From: Paragorgia papillata
Lineage: Eukaryota; Cnidaria; Anthozoa; Scleralcyonacea; Coralliidae
Direction: 5' to 3'
Length of the DNA: 64,000 nucleotides
NCBI GenBank assembly: GCA_035771165.1
Contig: JAWNZC010000314.1
Span: 7,408,501 to 7,472,500, forward strand
Each line of letters begins with the position of its first letter. Within the stretch, counting starts at the first letter, position 1. The notes below the pieces were generated by a model. It was not told the origin of the DNA. It ran no database searches and was given only the letters and a program-made list of their open reading frames with translations. The position numbers and the translations under genes are program-made. Below are positions 45,801 through 55,419 of the stretch, in pieces.

Positions 45801-48800
45801 TACCGTAAAGACCTCACTCTCGGTTATTAAGTAGTTACAACAACATATATCAATGTCTCAATTATAAAACACTAAATTAATTATTTCTCCTTCTAACTTT
45901 TAATGTTACTGATCAATAGGTGAATTTCAGGGTATTGCACGCGCATCATTTTGCAAAGGAATTGGCGGGCTCTTGGCGGGCTCCCCACAAAGTAAGCAAT
46001 GGCAAACAGACTTGCTAGCGAGGCAAACAGACTTGCTAGCGAGCCAACAACAGCGGAATAACAGTGTTAAACATCCAGAAACTGTATCTATGGGTATGCT
46101 TTGCTGATTTTAAACAGTATGTTTACTTTGAGAGGAGCTTGCCAGTATTTTTGAAAAATAATGCACACGCAACACCCTGAAACTCGCCTATACCGTAATG
46201 TGGAGGTAACTTTTTCTCCTGAGTTTTGTCTTCTCTCTTTCATATTTCTCCCTAATGGCTAGTTTTCTGTAATAGTCCACTAAATTATTAACCTAGAGTA
46301 AAAAACAAAATAATTATGTTTGTTGAAATTTCTTTGTGGTTTATACATCATGTAAATTAATTTATTTGCTCTATTTAATCAATTTTGCTCTAATTTCATC
46401 AGCTGAGCAACTTTGTGTAACCACAAAGAATTTTCAACAATATATTTCACCACCATGTACAGTACCGCTCAGAAATAACCTAACAGTGCGGTTGAGGTTA
46501 AGTTAATCAATGATAGAAATGGTAATAAACTTTAGTAAAGCACAATAAAATTATCTAGTAATACAGAAAACAGTCCATATTTTAATTCATAGTGATTTAG
46601 AGACAGTTTAACTGACACTGAACAGAGTTATATTACGATTAAGCTGAGGTTAAACCTAGGTTTGACCTCAGTTTTTGTTAGGTTATTTCTGAGCGGTACT
46701 GTAATCATTTAAAGATTTAAAATGATTTTGGTTTGGATAAAAATGTCTAACGTCATATTTATCAATGAGCTGAATCTTTTTCAAGTAATACTTACTCGTT
46801 TTGAAATAGGATTTTCTGGTTCCTGCCAACCACTACTAGCTACATGTAACAAAAGAACAAAATTTGAACAAAAACAAATTATTTATTGTATTGTACATGT
46901 ATTGTTTTCAAAGCATCAAAGCCATTATAGAGGTTTTATTAGTTTTGTATTTTAACCCATTGCTGCCTAGTAGGATGTCTGAGGGTTCTCCCTTCGATGA
47001 GTAAAATCGTCGGGCGTTAGACAGAGTAAAAAAAAAAGAAGTTGTTCAACAACTGTGCATGCATGAAAGGGTTAAAATGCTGTTACTAACAGTAACTACA
47101 ATCCTGGCCAAAATTATGTGGACAGTCCACTCTAAACAAACAAATTAATGTTCATACATATTCTTCCCCCCCCCCCCCCCCGGCCCCCCTTTTCAACGTT
47201 GCATCTCACAATACATTTTTATCAAATGAATGAACTTCATTTATCAACATTGAAAGGGGGGAGGGGGGCCAAGGGGGCTATTTTTGCAAGATAACAAGGG
47301 AAATACCAGACACAGAGATTTATGCACGCGCTGTCCACACTAATTTTTGCCAGGATTGTAGGTTACTGTTAGTACCGGTAACATTATGAGTGACGGCAGA
47401 CATGCTTGCCATGGTCATCATAAAGATCCTTAGAGGACTTGACAATCAGTAACTACTGTACTAATTACAATGCCACCACATATAATTGGAGTGCTGATAC
47501 AATAGAGGGTCTAGGAAAAATCAAATCTTCATTTATAATAATTGGTTACATTTATACCATTGCTTCTGTCTGCAATACCAACATCTCTCGTTGACCAACG
47601 ACAAAAACCACAAGCGAGATAAAACACTTTCTTTGCAGTGGCTTTTTCTTCAGGATTGTCCGACTCAATAGCAACAGCTGTAGCTCGAGTGGACAAGGTA
47701 TTGCCACATGAAGGACATTCATAACAATTAGCGCATCTAAAAATTAAAACTCAAGAATCATCTTGAAAATAAAACAGACTTTTGATAGACATCCATATTA
47801 CACATCAATTCTGTGAGTCCATACAGGACCAGGTAGATCATCATGTAATATTATGGAATTTAGTGGTCTGTAGTGAGCTTTAGTAGGCAAATAGTGAAAT
47901 AAAAGTAGCGTGCTGCGTAGGCAGTGTAGAAACAACAATTGAAATATAGTAAGGTTAGATATACTGCTAGCCTGCGAGGCGGCTCTTGGGTAGGAGCGGG
48001 AGGTGAAATAGAGCCTGCACGCATAGCTATCAAATTTGAATGCCGCCCCTTCTAAGGGTTGTCAAAAGTGACCAATCACAAACCAGACACACAATGTAAA
48101 CAAAGAAAACAGTTTTACTTCCTCGCCCAGACTAATACGCTAATGAAATATTATTTGGAACAGTGGTTCGCACATTTTGGACAGTATAACAAGTTTCATA
48201 AAACGCAGAATCTTGAACTCTACATCAAATGAAAGCTCATTCAACATAACATACGTACACAATATATTTCAATGATGCGTAGTTCTGAAATTACTAGTCA
48301 TCTTGTTCCACAAATGACAAGATAATGATATGCTGTATAGCCGCTGTGCCACTTCGGTACATCCTGTCTGACTTTTTCCTATCTCTATATATTTTCACAT
48401 AATTATCGAGTGGAAGAACTGAAAAGAAGGAGCCGGAATTCTTTCAGACTTTGCCTGGCCATAGGAACTTCAGTCAGACATACAGTATAAATAATAATTA
48501 AGTTGGAATATAAAAAATATTCTGTGGTATCCCGCGAGCTTTATAATGTTACAACAAATCATTTGATAGGCATGCAAGATTTAATAAATGCTATCGGTTT
48601 GCTATTGAATTTGGTAAATCCTGGGTCTATCCTAATATGATTTTAATACGGTTCATACAACCCTTGATAAATGATCAAAGATATTAAAAATATTTACCTG
48701 ATCGAAATATCTTTCAGACACAAATGCACTTAATATTTTACAAATTACCAGCAGTCTATTAATATATCGGTTGTACATCAACATCTCATCCAATCAGTAA

Positions 48801-50927
48801 GCTGCGTCCCAATTTGGAACGCTACTATACTCAAAAAACAATACTATGTGTGCAGGCTCTCCTTCTCTTCCTCTCCCCAATCCCCCAAAGGAGAGCTGGC
48901 TCGCAGGCTAATATACTGCCGAAACAGAGAACGTAGGAGTCTAGCATATTATAACAGTGCACACTATAGCAAGGCTCCACTGTATTATAAATTATGTACC
49001 ATATATATACAGTAAGCTATATTTTGGTCTCAAGTAGGGTATAGTTATCAATCACACTTGCACCTATCAACAACAACAGACTACAAGTTCCTTTTGGAAT
49101 GCAGCAAAGATAACTGCAACAACTCAAATATACATTACTGTAAGTCTGTTCTATTTACAGTGGATTCAGGGTATTAATTTTACAGATAGAATCTTAAGCC
49201 CTAATCAAACGAGAATGCAAGTCATCGCAAGTTGGCAGTCGCGCTATCTCAGCCAGCCGCTCTGAATAGTTTCCCGAAAAAATCAAAACCTTTATTTTGT
49301 TAATTTGGGTGTTTGAACGACCACCACAGAAATTCTGACTGCCAACTTGCGATGACTTGCGTTCTCGTTTGATTAAGGCTTTAGGTACAGTTAGGGTTGT
49401 GAGGTTACCATAGTCAGTGGCAGATGTAGGATTTTACATTACAGGTACCCAAATGGGCACCATCTAGGGAAATCAAGGGGCATGTCCCCTGATAATTTTT
49501 TTTTAATTTTAGGGTTAGGGTTATGGAAATAGGATTGCCTTTTAAGAGCACTTTTAATAGTCAAACTTTTTCCTGCATTGAAAGCACACTTGGCAGGAGT
49601 GGGAGTGCAACCACTTGAAAATAACGGGGGGGGCTGCCCCTACTCTTCACCCCTAAATCCACCAGTAACCACAGCACACCCCCACCCAAAAATTTCTAAA
49701 ATACCCACCCAAATGCAGTATGCCAATTTAATACACAAGTGAGTGAAAGCCATCCATAGATCTGTATTAATTTTGTATTTAAAATCACTAAAATTAGCTC
49801 TGTATTCTAGATTACAATATTTGCTGCTCTCACTTATGTCTCAATCAATTCCAAGCATATTTATTTATATATATTTATTTTTGCCATAAAAATATCACTG
49901 ACTCACAAGCGCTAAAAATGTCGCAATGCCTACCGTTATTAGCAGTATTAACCGTATTATAAAATACACCATGCACATTGTGATTGCGATCAATCATGGT
50001 GGATTTACAGGAGTTTGAGGGGAATGATGTGCCATTTGTGGCTTCCTGGCTTCAAGAGAAAGGCTTGGACAACTTGGTTGAGACATTTGAAAGTAGTTTC
50101 TGACCTTTATTTATTAAATATACATTTATGTTTGTTTAATAATATGAATGGTGATGGCCACTTCAGTTGTCTGACAATATAAACATCTGCTTCTTTAAAT
50201 TCCCATGGGTGGGGCATTTGCATCAATTTCAAGACCCCTCTGTGGGGATTTTGTACAGCTATGCTGACCCCATGGTGGGGCATTTGCAATACTCTAACGC
50301 AAAAATGTCAAATGCCCGTCAAATGCTCGGGGGGGGGGGGGGGGGGGATGGTCACGCTTGGAATTGATTGAGACATTAATTCCTCAACCCTGTGAATTCA
50401 TTTTGGCAATTTTCTGATGCAATAAATATATACCTATTCTTTTTTAGCTTGGCTTCTGCAGATGGCATGTTTTCCAAACAGTTTGGACAAAAATAGGAAT
50501 CAATCTTTAAAAAAACAAATATAAAACAATTTGGTATTTAACTCACGTATTTATAAAAACATAAAAAATATCAATGTCATATAAAGCCTAATGCAAGCAA
50601 GTATACTGGTTAATACTACAGCAACACTACATGTTCTGCCTTATCCTGAGTGTCTTATTACTGTATATTGTATCTTTCAATGTTGGTTAAATCTGATAGG
50701 TCAGTCTTTGCTATAATCTTCTCTTCAGACCTCGCTTCAGACAGATCAAGTTAAAATAGACGGCTATAAACAGAATATCAAAACGATGGTAATATTACCT
50801 CATGATAAACACACAGTTGACACCTCACTTCAACACAGTAACGACAAAAGTAAAGATGCGTAAAAGGAGATGCCAAATTACAAGAACAATTGTAAAGAAC
50901 ACGATTAGGCCAAAAAATTTCAGCCAT
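39830..50927 (-). CDS. DCTN4: Dynactin subunit 4 (p62), complete, 14 coding exons
   Basis: Pointed-end subunit of dynactin, the adaptor complex linking cytoplasmic dynein to cargo. Coding exons, 5' to 3': 50927-50799, 50504-50434, 47736-47558, 46839-46796, 46292-46194, 45200-45124, 44998-44843, 43509-43455, 43331-43258, 42906-42852, 41659-41321, 41133-41036, 40439-40361, 39988-39830. Sum 1614 bp, 537 aa plus stop; all phases and GT/AG boundaries agree. Family hallmarks: paired cysteines in [15 protein letters not shown] (28-39), [12 protein letters not shown] (47-58), [18 protein letters not shown] (68-85) and [10 protein letters not shown], a zinc-binding region; [49 protein letters not shown]. 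Length exceeds the roughly 460-aa vertebrate protein because exon 11 (residues 314-426) encodes a K/E-rich stretch ([13 protein letters not shown]) absent there. The start gives [12 protein letters not shown], aligning with MASLLQSDRVLY. A 6.9-kb mobile element ends 28 bases upstream of this ATG. Confidence 0.95.
40085..40335 (+). repeat. GGAGT/AAAGT pentanucleotide-type satellite in DCTN4 intron 13
   Basis: Imperfect GTGGA/GTAAA units, purine-rich on the plus strand. Ends about 25 bases from the donor of exon 13. Minus frames here (40084-40290) are repeat translation. Confidence 0.85.
41821..42545. repeat. Cluster of hairpin elements in DCTN4 intron 10
   Basis: CACTCGAGAACAA...AAAATCACTCGG and inverse CCTCGTGATTTTTATTGTCC recur three times between 41945 and 42240. 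A separate near-perfect hairpin at 42410-42530 has arms GCCGTTTATTATCTGATTT and complement. A partial arm is at 41825-41865. Confidence 0.75.
42927..43179. mobile_element. hAT-like non-autonomous element, copy 3 (237 bp)
   Basis: Body 42935-43171, CATAGGCGTACCAG at left and CAGGTACGCCTATG at right. Perfect 8-bp duplication TCTATAAC at 42927-42934 and 43172-43179. Sits 28 bases upstream of the acceptor of DCTN4 exon 10, so the intron's 3' end is largely transposon. Contains two long C runs. Confidence 0.9.
43550..44835 (+). repeat. 32-bp satellite in DCTN4 intron 7
   Basis: Unit of about 32 bp made of CTGCGCTACACTATACTGCG plus CTGCGCTAGATA, about 38 copies with variants. Near 44620 a short TACTCGTACTCG run interrupts it. 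It ends about 8 bases from the donor of exon 7. Confidence 0.93.
45355..45840. mobile_element. Foldback element with 'ACGGGGCGAGATTTCG' and hairpin
   Basis: CACGCGCTGTGATTGGTTGC at left. The hairpin at 45690-45840 has arms CTACTTAATAACCTCG and GGTTATTAAGTAG, and TTTACGGTAAAATATTAAAC with its inverse. Lies in DCTN4 intron 5. Confidence 0.65.
45917..46190. mobile_element. TA-flanked miniature element next to a splice donor, copy 1
   Basis: Body 45919-46188, GGTGAATTTCAGGGTATTGC at left, ACCCTGAAACTCGCC at right, TA on each side. The right end stops 5 bases from the donor dinucleotide of DCTN4 exon 5 (46193-46192). A second copy in opposite orientation is at 61193-61416. Confidence 0.8.
46458..46703. 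mobile_element. mariner-like miniature element (242 bp)
   Basis: Body 46460-46701, CAGTACCGCTCAGAAATAAC at left with its near-perfect inverse at right, flanked by TA on both sides. In DCTN4 intron 4. No transposase. Confidence 0.85.
47097..47360. mobile_element. mariner-like miniature element (260 bp)
   Basis: Body 47099-47358, CAATCCTGGCCAAAATTATG at left and the inverse AATTTTTGCCAGGATTG at right, TA on both sides. Contains C and G runs that face each other (47167-47188 and 47255-47277). In DCTN4 intron 3. Confidence 0.85.
47890..48945. mobile_element. 'CGAAACGTTAGA' family element, copy 3, interrupted
   Basis: GTAGCGTGCTGCGTAGGCAG through TTAGATATACTGC, then a 943-bp insertion, then ATATACTGCCGAAACAGAGA. 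The other copies read through this site uninterrupted, which proves the insertion. Confidence 0.8.
47959..48919. mobile_element. TIR element with 9-bp target duplication (943 bp)
   Basis: Body 47968-48910, TAGCCTGCGAG at left and CTCGCAGGCTA at right. ATATACTGC flanks both sides (47959-47967, 48911-48919). A 9-bp duplication suggests a Mutator-like (MULE) element. No recognisable transposase inside. Confidence 0.85.
49194..49382. mobile_element. Short TIR element (about 190 bp)
   Basis: AAGCCCTAATCAAACGAGAA at left and TTCTCGTTTGATTAAGGCTT at right, with AGTTGGCAGTC and its inverse inside. In DCTN4 intron 2. Confidence 0.8.
49383..50433. other. DCTN4 intron 2, little recognised
   Basis: Contains CCATGGGTGGGGCATTTGCA-type short repeats near 50110-50290 and a G run at 50330-50348. 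No coding besides the flanking exons. Confidence 0.4.
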
Positions 50928-51064
50928 CTTGGATTTGGGGTCACTAGCTCCTTCGGGTTATAATTCCATGACACGCAGTCACCAAATACATTAACATAAT
51001 TAGGCACCAGTCCTACAAGTTCGATGTCTCTCGTTCCATAGTTCTACTATACCACTTCTACGGT

Positions 51065-53880
51065 TATATAGTTCTTATGGTTCTATTGGTTCTTATGGTT
51101 CTATTGGTTCTTATGGTTCTATTGGTTCTTATGGTTCTTATGGTTCTATTGGTTCTATTGGTTCTTATGGTTCTATTGGTTCTTATGGTTCTATTGGTTC
51201 TTATGGTTCTATTGGTTCTTATGGTTCTATTGGTTCTTATGGTTCTATTGGTTCTTATGGTTCTATTGGTTCTTATGGTTCTATTGGTTCTATTGGTTCT
51301 TATGGTTCTATTGGTTCTATTGGTTCTTATGGTTCTATTGGTTCTTATGGTTCTATTGGTTCTTATGGTTCTATTGGTTCTATTGGTTCTATTGGTTCTA
51401 TTAGTTCTTATGGTTCTTATGGTTCTCTTGGTTCTTATGGTTCTATTCGTTCTATTGGTTCTTATGGTTCTATTGGTTCTTATGGTTCTATTGATTCTTA
51501 TGGTTCTATTGGTTCTATTGGTTCTTATGGTTCTTATGGTTCTATTGGTTCCATTGGTTCTTATGGTTCTTATGGTTCTATTGTTCTTATGGTTCTATTG
51601 GTTCTTATGGTTCTATTGGTTCTTATGGTTCTTATGGTTCTATTGGTTCTTATGGTTCTATTGGTTCTATTGGTTCTTATGGTTCTATTGGTTCTTATGG
51701 TTCTATTGGTTCTTATGGTTCTATTGGTTCTATTGGTTCTATTGGTTCTATTGGTTCTATTGGTTCTTATGGTTCTATTGGTTCTTATGGTTCTATTGGT
51801 TCTTATGGTTCTATTGGTTCTTATGGTTCTTATGGTTCTATTGGTTCTTATGGTTCTATTGGTTCTATTGGTTCTTATGGTTCTATTGGTTCTTATGGTT
51901 CTATTGGTTCTTATGGTTCTTATAGTTCTATTGGTTCTTATGGTTCTATTGGTTCTATTGGTTCTTATGGTTCTATTGGTTTTTATGGTTCTATTGGTTC
52001 TATTGGTTCTAATGGTTCTTATGGTTCTTATGGTTCTATTGGTTCTTATGGTTCTATTGGTTCTTATGGTTCTATTGGTTCTTATGGTTCTTATAGTTCT
52101 ATTGGTTCTTATGGTTCTATTGGTTCTATTGGTTCTTATGGTTCTATTGGTTCTTATGGTTCTATTGGTTCTTATGGTTCTATTGGTTCTATTGGTTCTT
52201 ATGGTTCTATTGGTTCTTATGGTTCTTATAGTTCTATTGGTTCTTATGGTTCTATTGGTTCTTATGGTTCTATTGGTTCCATTGGTTCTGATGGTTCTGA
52301 TGGTTCTATTGGTTCTTATGGTTCTATTGGTTCTTATGGTTCTATTGGTTCTATTGGTCTTATGATTCTTATGGTTCTATTGGTTCTTATGGTTCTTATG
52401 GTTCTATTGGTTCTTATGGTTCTATTGGTTCTATTGGTTCTTATGGTTCTATTGGTTCTTATGGTTCTTATGGTTCTATTGGTTCTTATGGTTCTATTGG
52501 TTCTATTGGTTCTATTGGTTCTATTGGTTCTTATGGTTCTATTGGTTCTTATGGTTCTTATAGTTCTATTGGTTCTTATGGTTCTATTGGTTATATTGGT
52601 TCTTATGGTTCTATTGGTTTTTATGGTTCTATTGGTTCTAATGGTTCTTATGGTTCTATTGGTTCTTATGGTTCTATTGGTTCTTATGGTTCTTATAGTT
52701 CTATTGGTTCTTATGGTTCTATTGGTTCTATTGGTTCTTATGGTTCTATTGGTTCTTATGGTTCTTATAGTTCTATTGGTTCTTATGGTTCTATTGGTTC
52801 TTATGGTTCTATTGGTTCTATTGGTTCCATTGGTTCTGATGGTTCTTATGGTTCTATTGGTTCTTATGGTTCTATTGGTTCTTATGGTTCTTATGGTTCT
52901 ATTGGTTCTTATGGTTCTTATGGTTCTATTGGTTCTTATGGTTCTATTGGTTCTTATGGTTCTTATGGTTCTTATGGTTCTTATGGTTCTATTGGTTCTA
53001 TTGGTTCTATTGGTTCTATTGGTTCTTATGGTTCTATTGGTTCTTGTGGTTCTATTGGTTCTATTGGTTCTTATGGTTCTATTGGTTCTTATGGTTCTAT
53101 TGGTTCTTATGGTTCTATTGGTTCTATTGGTTCTTATGGTTCTATTGGTTCTTATGGTTCTTATGGTTCTATTGGTTCTTATGGTACTATTGGTTCTATT
53201 GGTTCTTATGGTTCTATTGGTTCCATTGGTTCCATTGGTTCTTATGGTTCTATTGGTTCTTATGGTTCTTATGGTTCTATTGGTTCTTATGGTTCTATTG
53301 GTTCTTATGGTTCTTATGGTTCTATTGGTTGTTATGGTTCTATTGGTTCTATTGGTTCTATTGGTTCTTATGGTTCTATTGCTTCTTATGGTTCTATTGG
53401 TTCTTATGGTTCTTATGGTTCTATTGGTTCTTATGGTTCTTATGGTTCTAATGGTTCTTATGGTTCTTGTGGTTCTTATGGTTCTTATGGTTCTATTGGT
53501 TCTTATGGTTCTATTGGTTCTTATGGTTCTTTTGGTTCTATTGGTTCTTATGGTTCTTATGGTTCTATTGGTTCTTATGGTTCTATTGGTTCCATTGGTT
53601 CTTATGGTACTTATGGTTCTATTGGTTCTTATGGTTCTTATGGTTCTTATGGTTCTATTGGTTCTATTGGTTCTTATGGTTCTGTTGGTTCTTATGGTTC
53701 TTATGGTTCTATTGGTTCTTATGGTTCTATTGGTTCTTATGGTTCTATTGGTTCTATTGGTTCTTATGGTTCTTATGGTTCTATTGGTTCTATTGGTGCT
53801 TATGGTTCTATTGGTGCTTATGGTTCTATTTGTGCTTATGGTTCTTATGGTTCTTATAGTTCTATGGTTCTGTTGTCCTA
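51065..53880 (+). repeat. Left-arm 9-bp satellite GGTTCTATT/GGTTCTTAT
   Basis: About 310 units of a 9-mer, almost all one of two forms (GGTTCTATT or GGTTCTTAT), in irregular order. Translated frames are MVLLVL, WFYWFL or GSIGSYGS and stay open for hundreds of codons (51077-51925, 52362-53900) because the unit has no stop. No evidence of a real protein. Confidence 0.97.
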
Positions 53881-53935
53881 TATTTATATTGTTCTCCTAG
53901 GATTATAGAACCATAGTTACTATTGATTATTACTT

Positions 53936-54454
53936 ATGAACAGCTATGTGCTTCCTAAACGGTTGTTTCAACATATGAAATTAACGCGTTGTTTCGATCA
54001 TATTTCCGGGTATATCGTTGTTGAGTCATCAAAATGTATAACTAAATATTCCAAGTGTTCATTACAGTGTAAATGCCTTGGAAACTGCGGAAAGACAGAC
54101 TGCAAAGAGGTCGTGGAAATGACAGCCGATACGTCACAAACTACCAGCAGGAAATCGAGAAAAAGGGCAAAACATTCCATAAATACTACACCAAACAAGT
54201 ACCTTAAAATATCGCAATCACAACACGAAAAACTAAACATTCTAGAATATTTTATTGTTGTAGCAATTGTCAACTACTTTATTTCAAAAGGTTTAACTTG
54301 CAATGTGGAACAAATGACAAAAATGTACAACAATATTGTTAAAATAATTCTTGAAAATGAAAGTCTAATGTTGCTACCAGTTGCAACACATTCTGAAAGG
54401 CGCATCACAAGCACGATTAGAGAAATACAGAAAAGAAAAAAATGTAAACTGTGA
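53936..54454 (+). CDS. Unrecognised 172-aa ORF of the palindromic element
   Basis: Not assigned to any family. Residues 34-56 hold a cysteine cluster C34, C41, C45, C47, C51, C56 (motif KCLGNCGKTDC), possibly metal-binding. Residues 72-79 (RKSRKRAK) are a basic, nuclear-localisation-like patch. Residues 100-145 alternate hydrophobic and polar residues as in helices. The C-terminus is basic. The first 32 codons lie in the palindrome arm and the rest in the unique centre, so the opposite strand of the right arm encodes a truncated copy. An in-frame stop lies 12 bases upstream of the ATG, and ATGAACAG just after it could instead be a splice acceptor, so this may be the last exon of a lost larger transposon gene. 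An AATAAA follows at 54577. Confidence 0.5.
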   Translation: MNSYVLPKRLFQHMKLTRCFDHISGYIVVESSKCITKYSKCSLQCKCLGNCGKTDCKEVVEMTADTSQTTSRKSRKRAKHSINTTPNKYLKISQSQHEKLNILEYFIVVAIVNYFISKGLTCNVEQMTKMYNNIVKIILENESLMLLPVATHSERRITSTIREIQKRKKCKL

Positions 54455-54576
54455 TTAAAGTGCACGGCTAATGTTTATAACATTTTAAAGGATTTGTTGC
54501 CCGTTTACATTTTGACTTTCTATTCCCTTTCTACCGTTTGTAATATAACATCAAACGTTAAACACTCGAAACGTTG

Positions 54577-54582
54577 AATAAA
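54577..54582 (+). promoter_or_regulatory. AATAAA polyadenylation signal of the 172-aa ORF
   Basis: Exact AATAAA about 120 bases after the stop codon of the 53936-54454 ORF, on the same strand. Confidence 0.5.
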
Positions 54583-54679
54583 GTTTTTACAAAAAGATTT
54601 ATCTTGACTGGGCTAATATGTTAGTATCTGTATGTGTATTTGTATACGTGCATGTATATATATATATATATAATATATA

Positions 54680-55160
54680 AATCGAAATATAGTAAGGCTA
54701 GATATACTGCCGAAACAAAGAACGTAGGAGTCTAACGTTTCGAGCGAAGGCCCTTCGTCAGAGAGAAATAGTGTAAACAAGCAATGAGCTTATATAAGAA
54801 AGCTAATCATGTGACAAAAAATAAGCCAATCAGATAAAAATAACAAATTAATAATGAGATGCGAAAAATTAGCCAATCAAAGCAAAATAACAATAACAAA
54901 TCGATAATGAGATACGAAAGACATTTGCTATACCTACCGTCGATGAGCAAAAAAGGAGAGGGTGTAAAAAGGATGAGCGAGAGTAAAAATAGATAAATTA
55001 ATAAAGTGAAAATGCTGTTTATGTCCGCCCTTAATAAACAGAAGCAACGTCTTCAGAAGTGTTAAATAAAAGAAAAACCTTCGTTGAGTCCGTGAAGATG
55101 AATGGTACCACCGATCTGTATTTCTACACTGCCTACGCAGCACCCTTTCATTTCACTGTA
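54680..55160. mobile_element. 'CGAAACGTTAGA' family element, copy 4
   Basis: AATCGAAATATAGTAAGGCT at left, CTACACTGCCTACGCAGCAC at right. Contains CTAACGTTTCGAGCGAAGGC and CCTTCGTCAG (hammerhead-core-like on the minus strand, 54738-54761). Here the two ends flank about 350 bp of extra sequence, making this the longest copy. Confidence 0.7.
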
Positions 55161-55419
55161 TATACATACATATATTCCGTACCGAACGCGTTGCCTTGGC
55201 CATATATTTCTCAAGTGATCAACACTCTACATGATTGCAAAATTATACCTACGGTCATTGATGACTCAACAACGATATACCCGGAAATATGATCGAAACA
55301 ACGCGTTAATTTCATATGTTGAAACAACCGTTTAGGAAGCACATAGCTGTTCATAAGTAATAATCACTAGTAACTATGGTTCAATAATCCTAGGAGAACC
55401 ATATAAATATAGGACAACA

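Noticed and set aside
50825..51007. 60-aa minus frame with a membrane-like segment over the DCTN4 start
   Set aside because: It is the wrong frame. The overlapping frame gives the conserved dynactin p62 N-terminus and a phase-matched donor.
51077..53900. Very long open frames (282, 258 and 512 codons) of MVLLVL/WFYWFL type
   Set aside because: They are translations of a 9-bp satellite lacking stop codons. All frames are similarly open, and there is no start context or domain.
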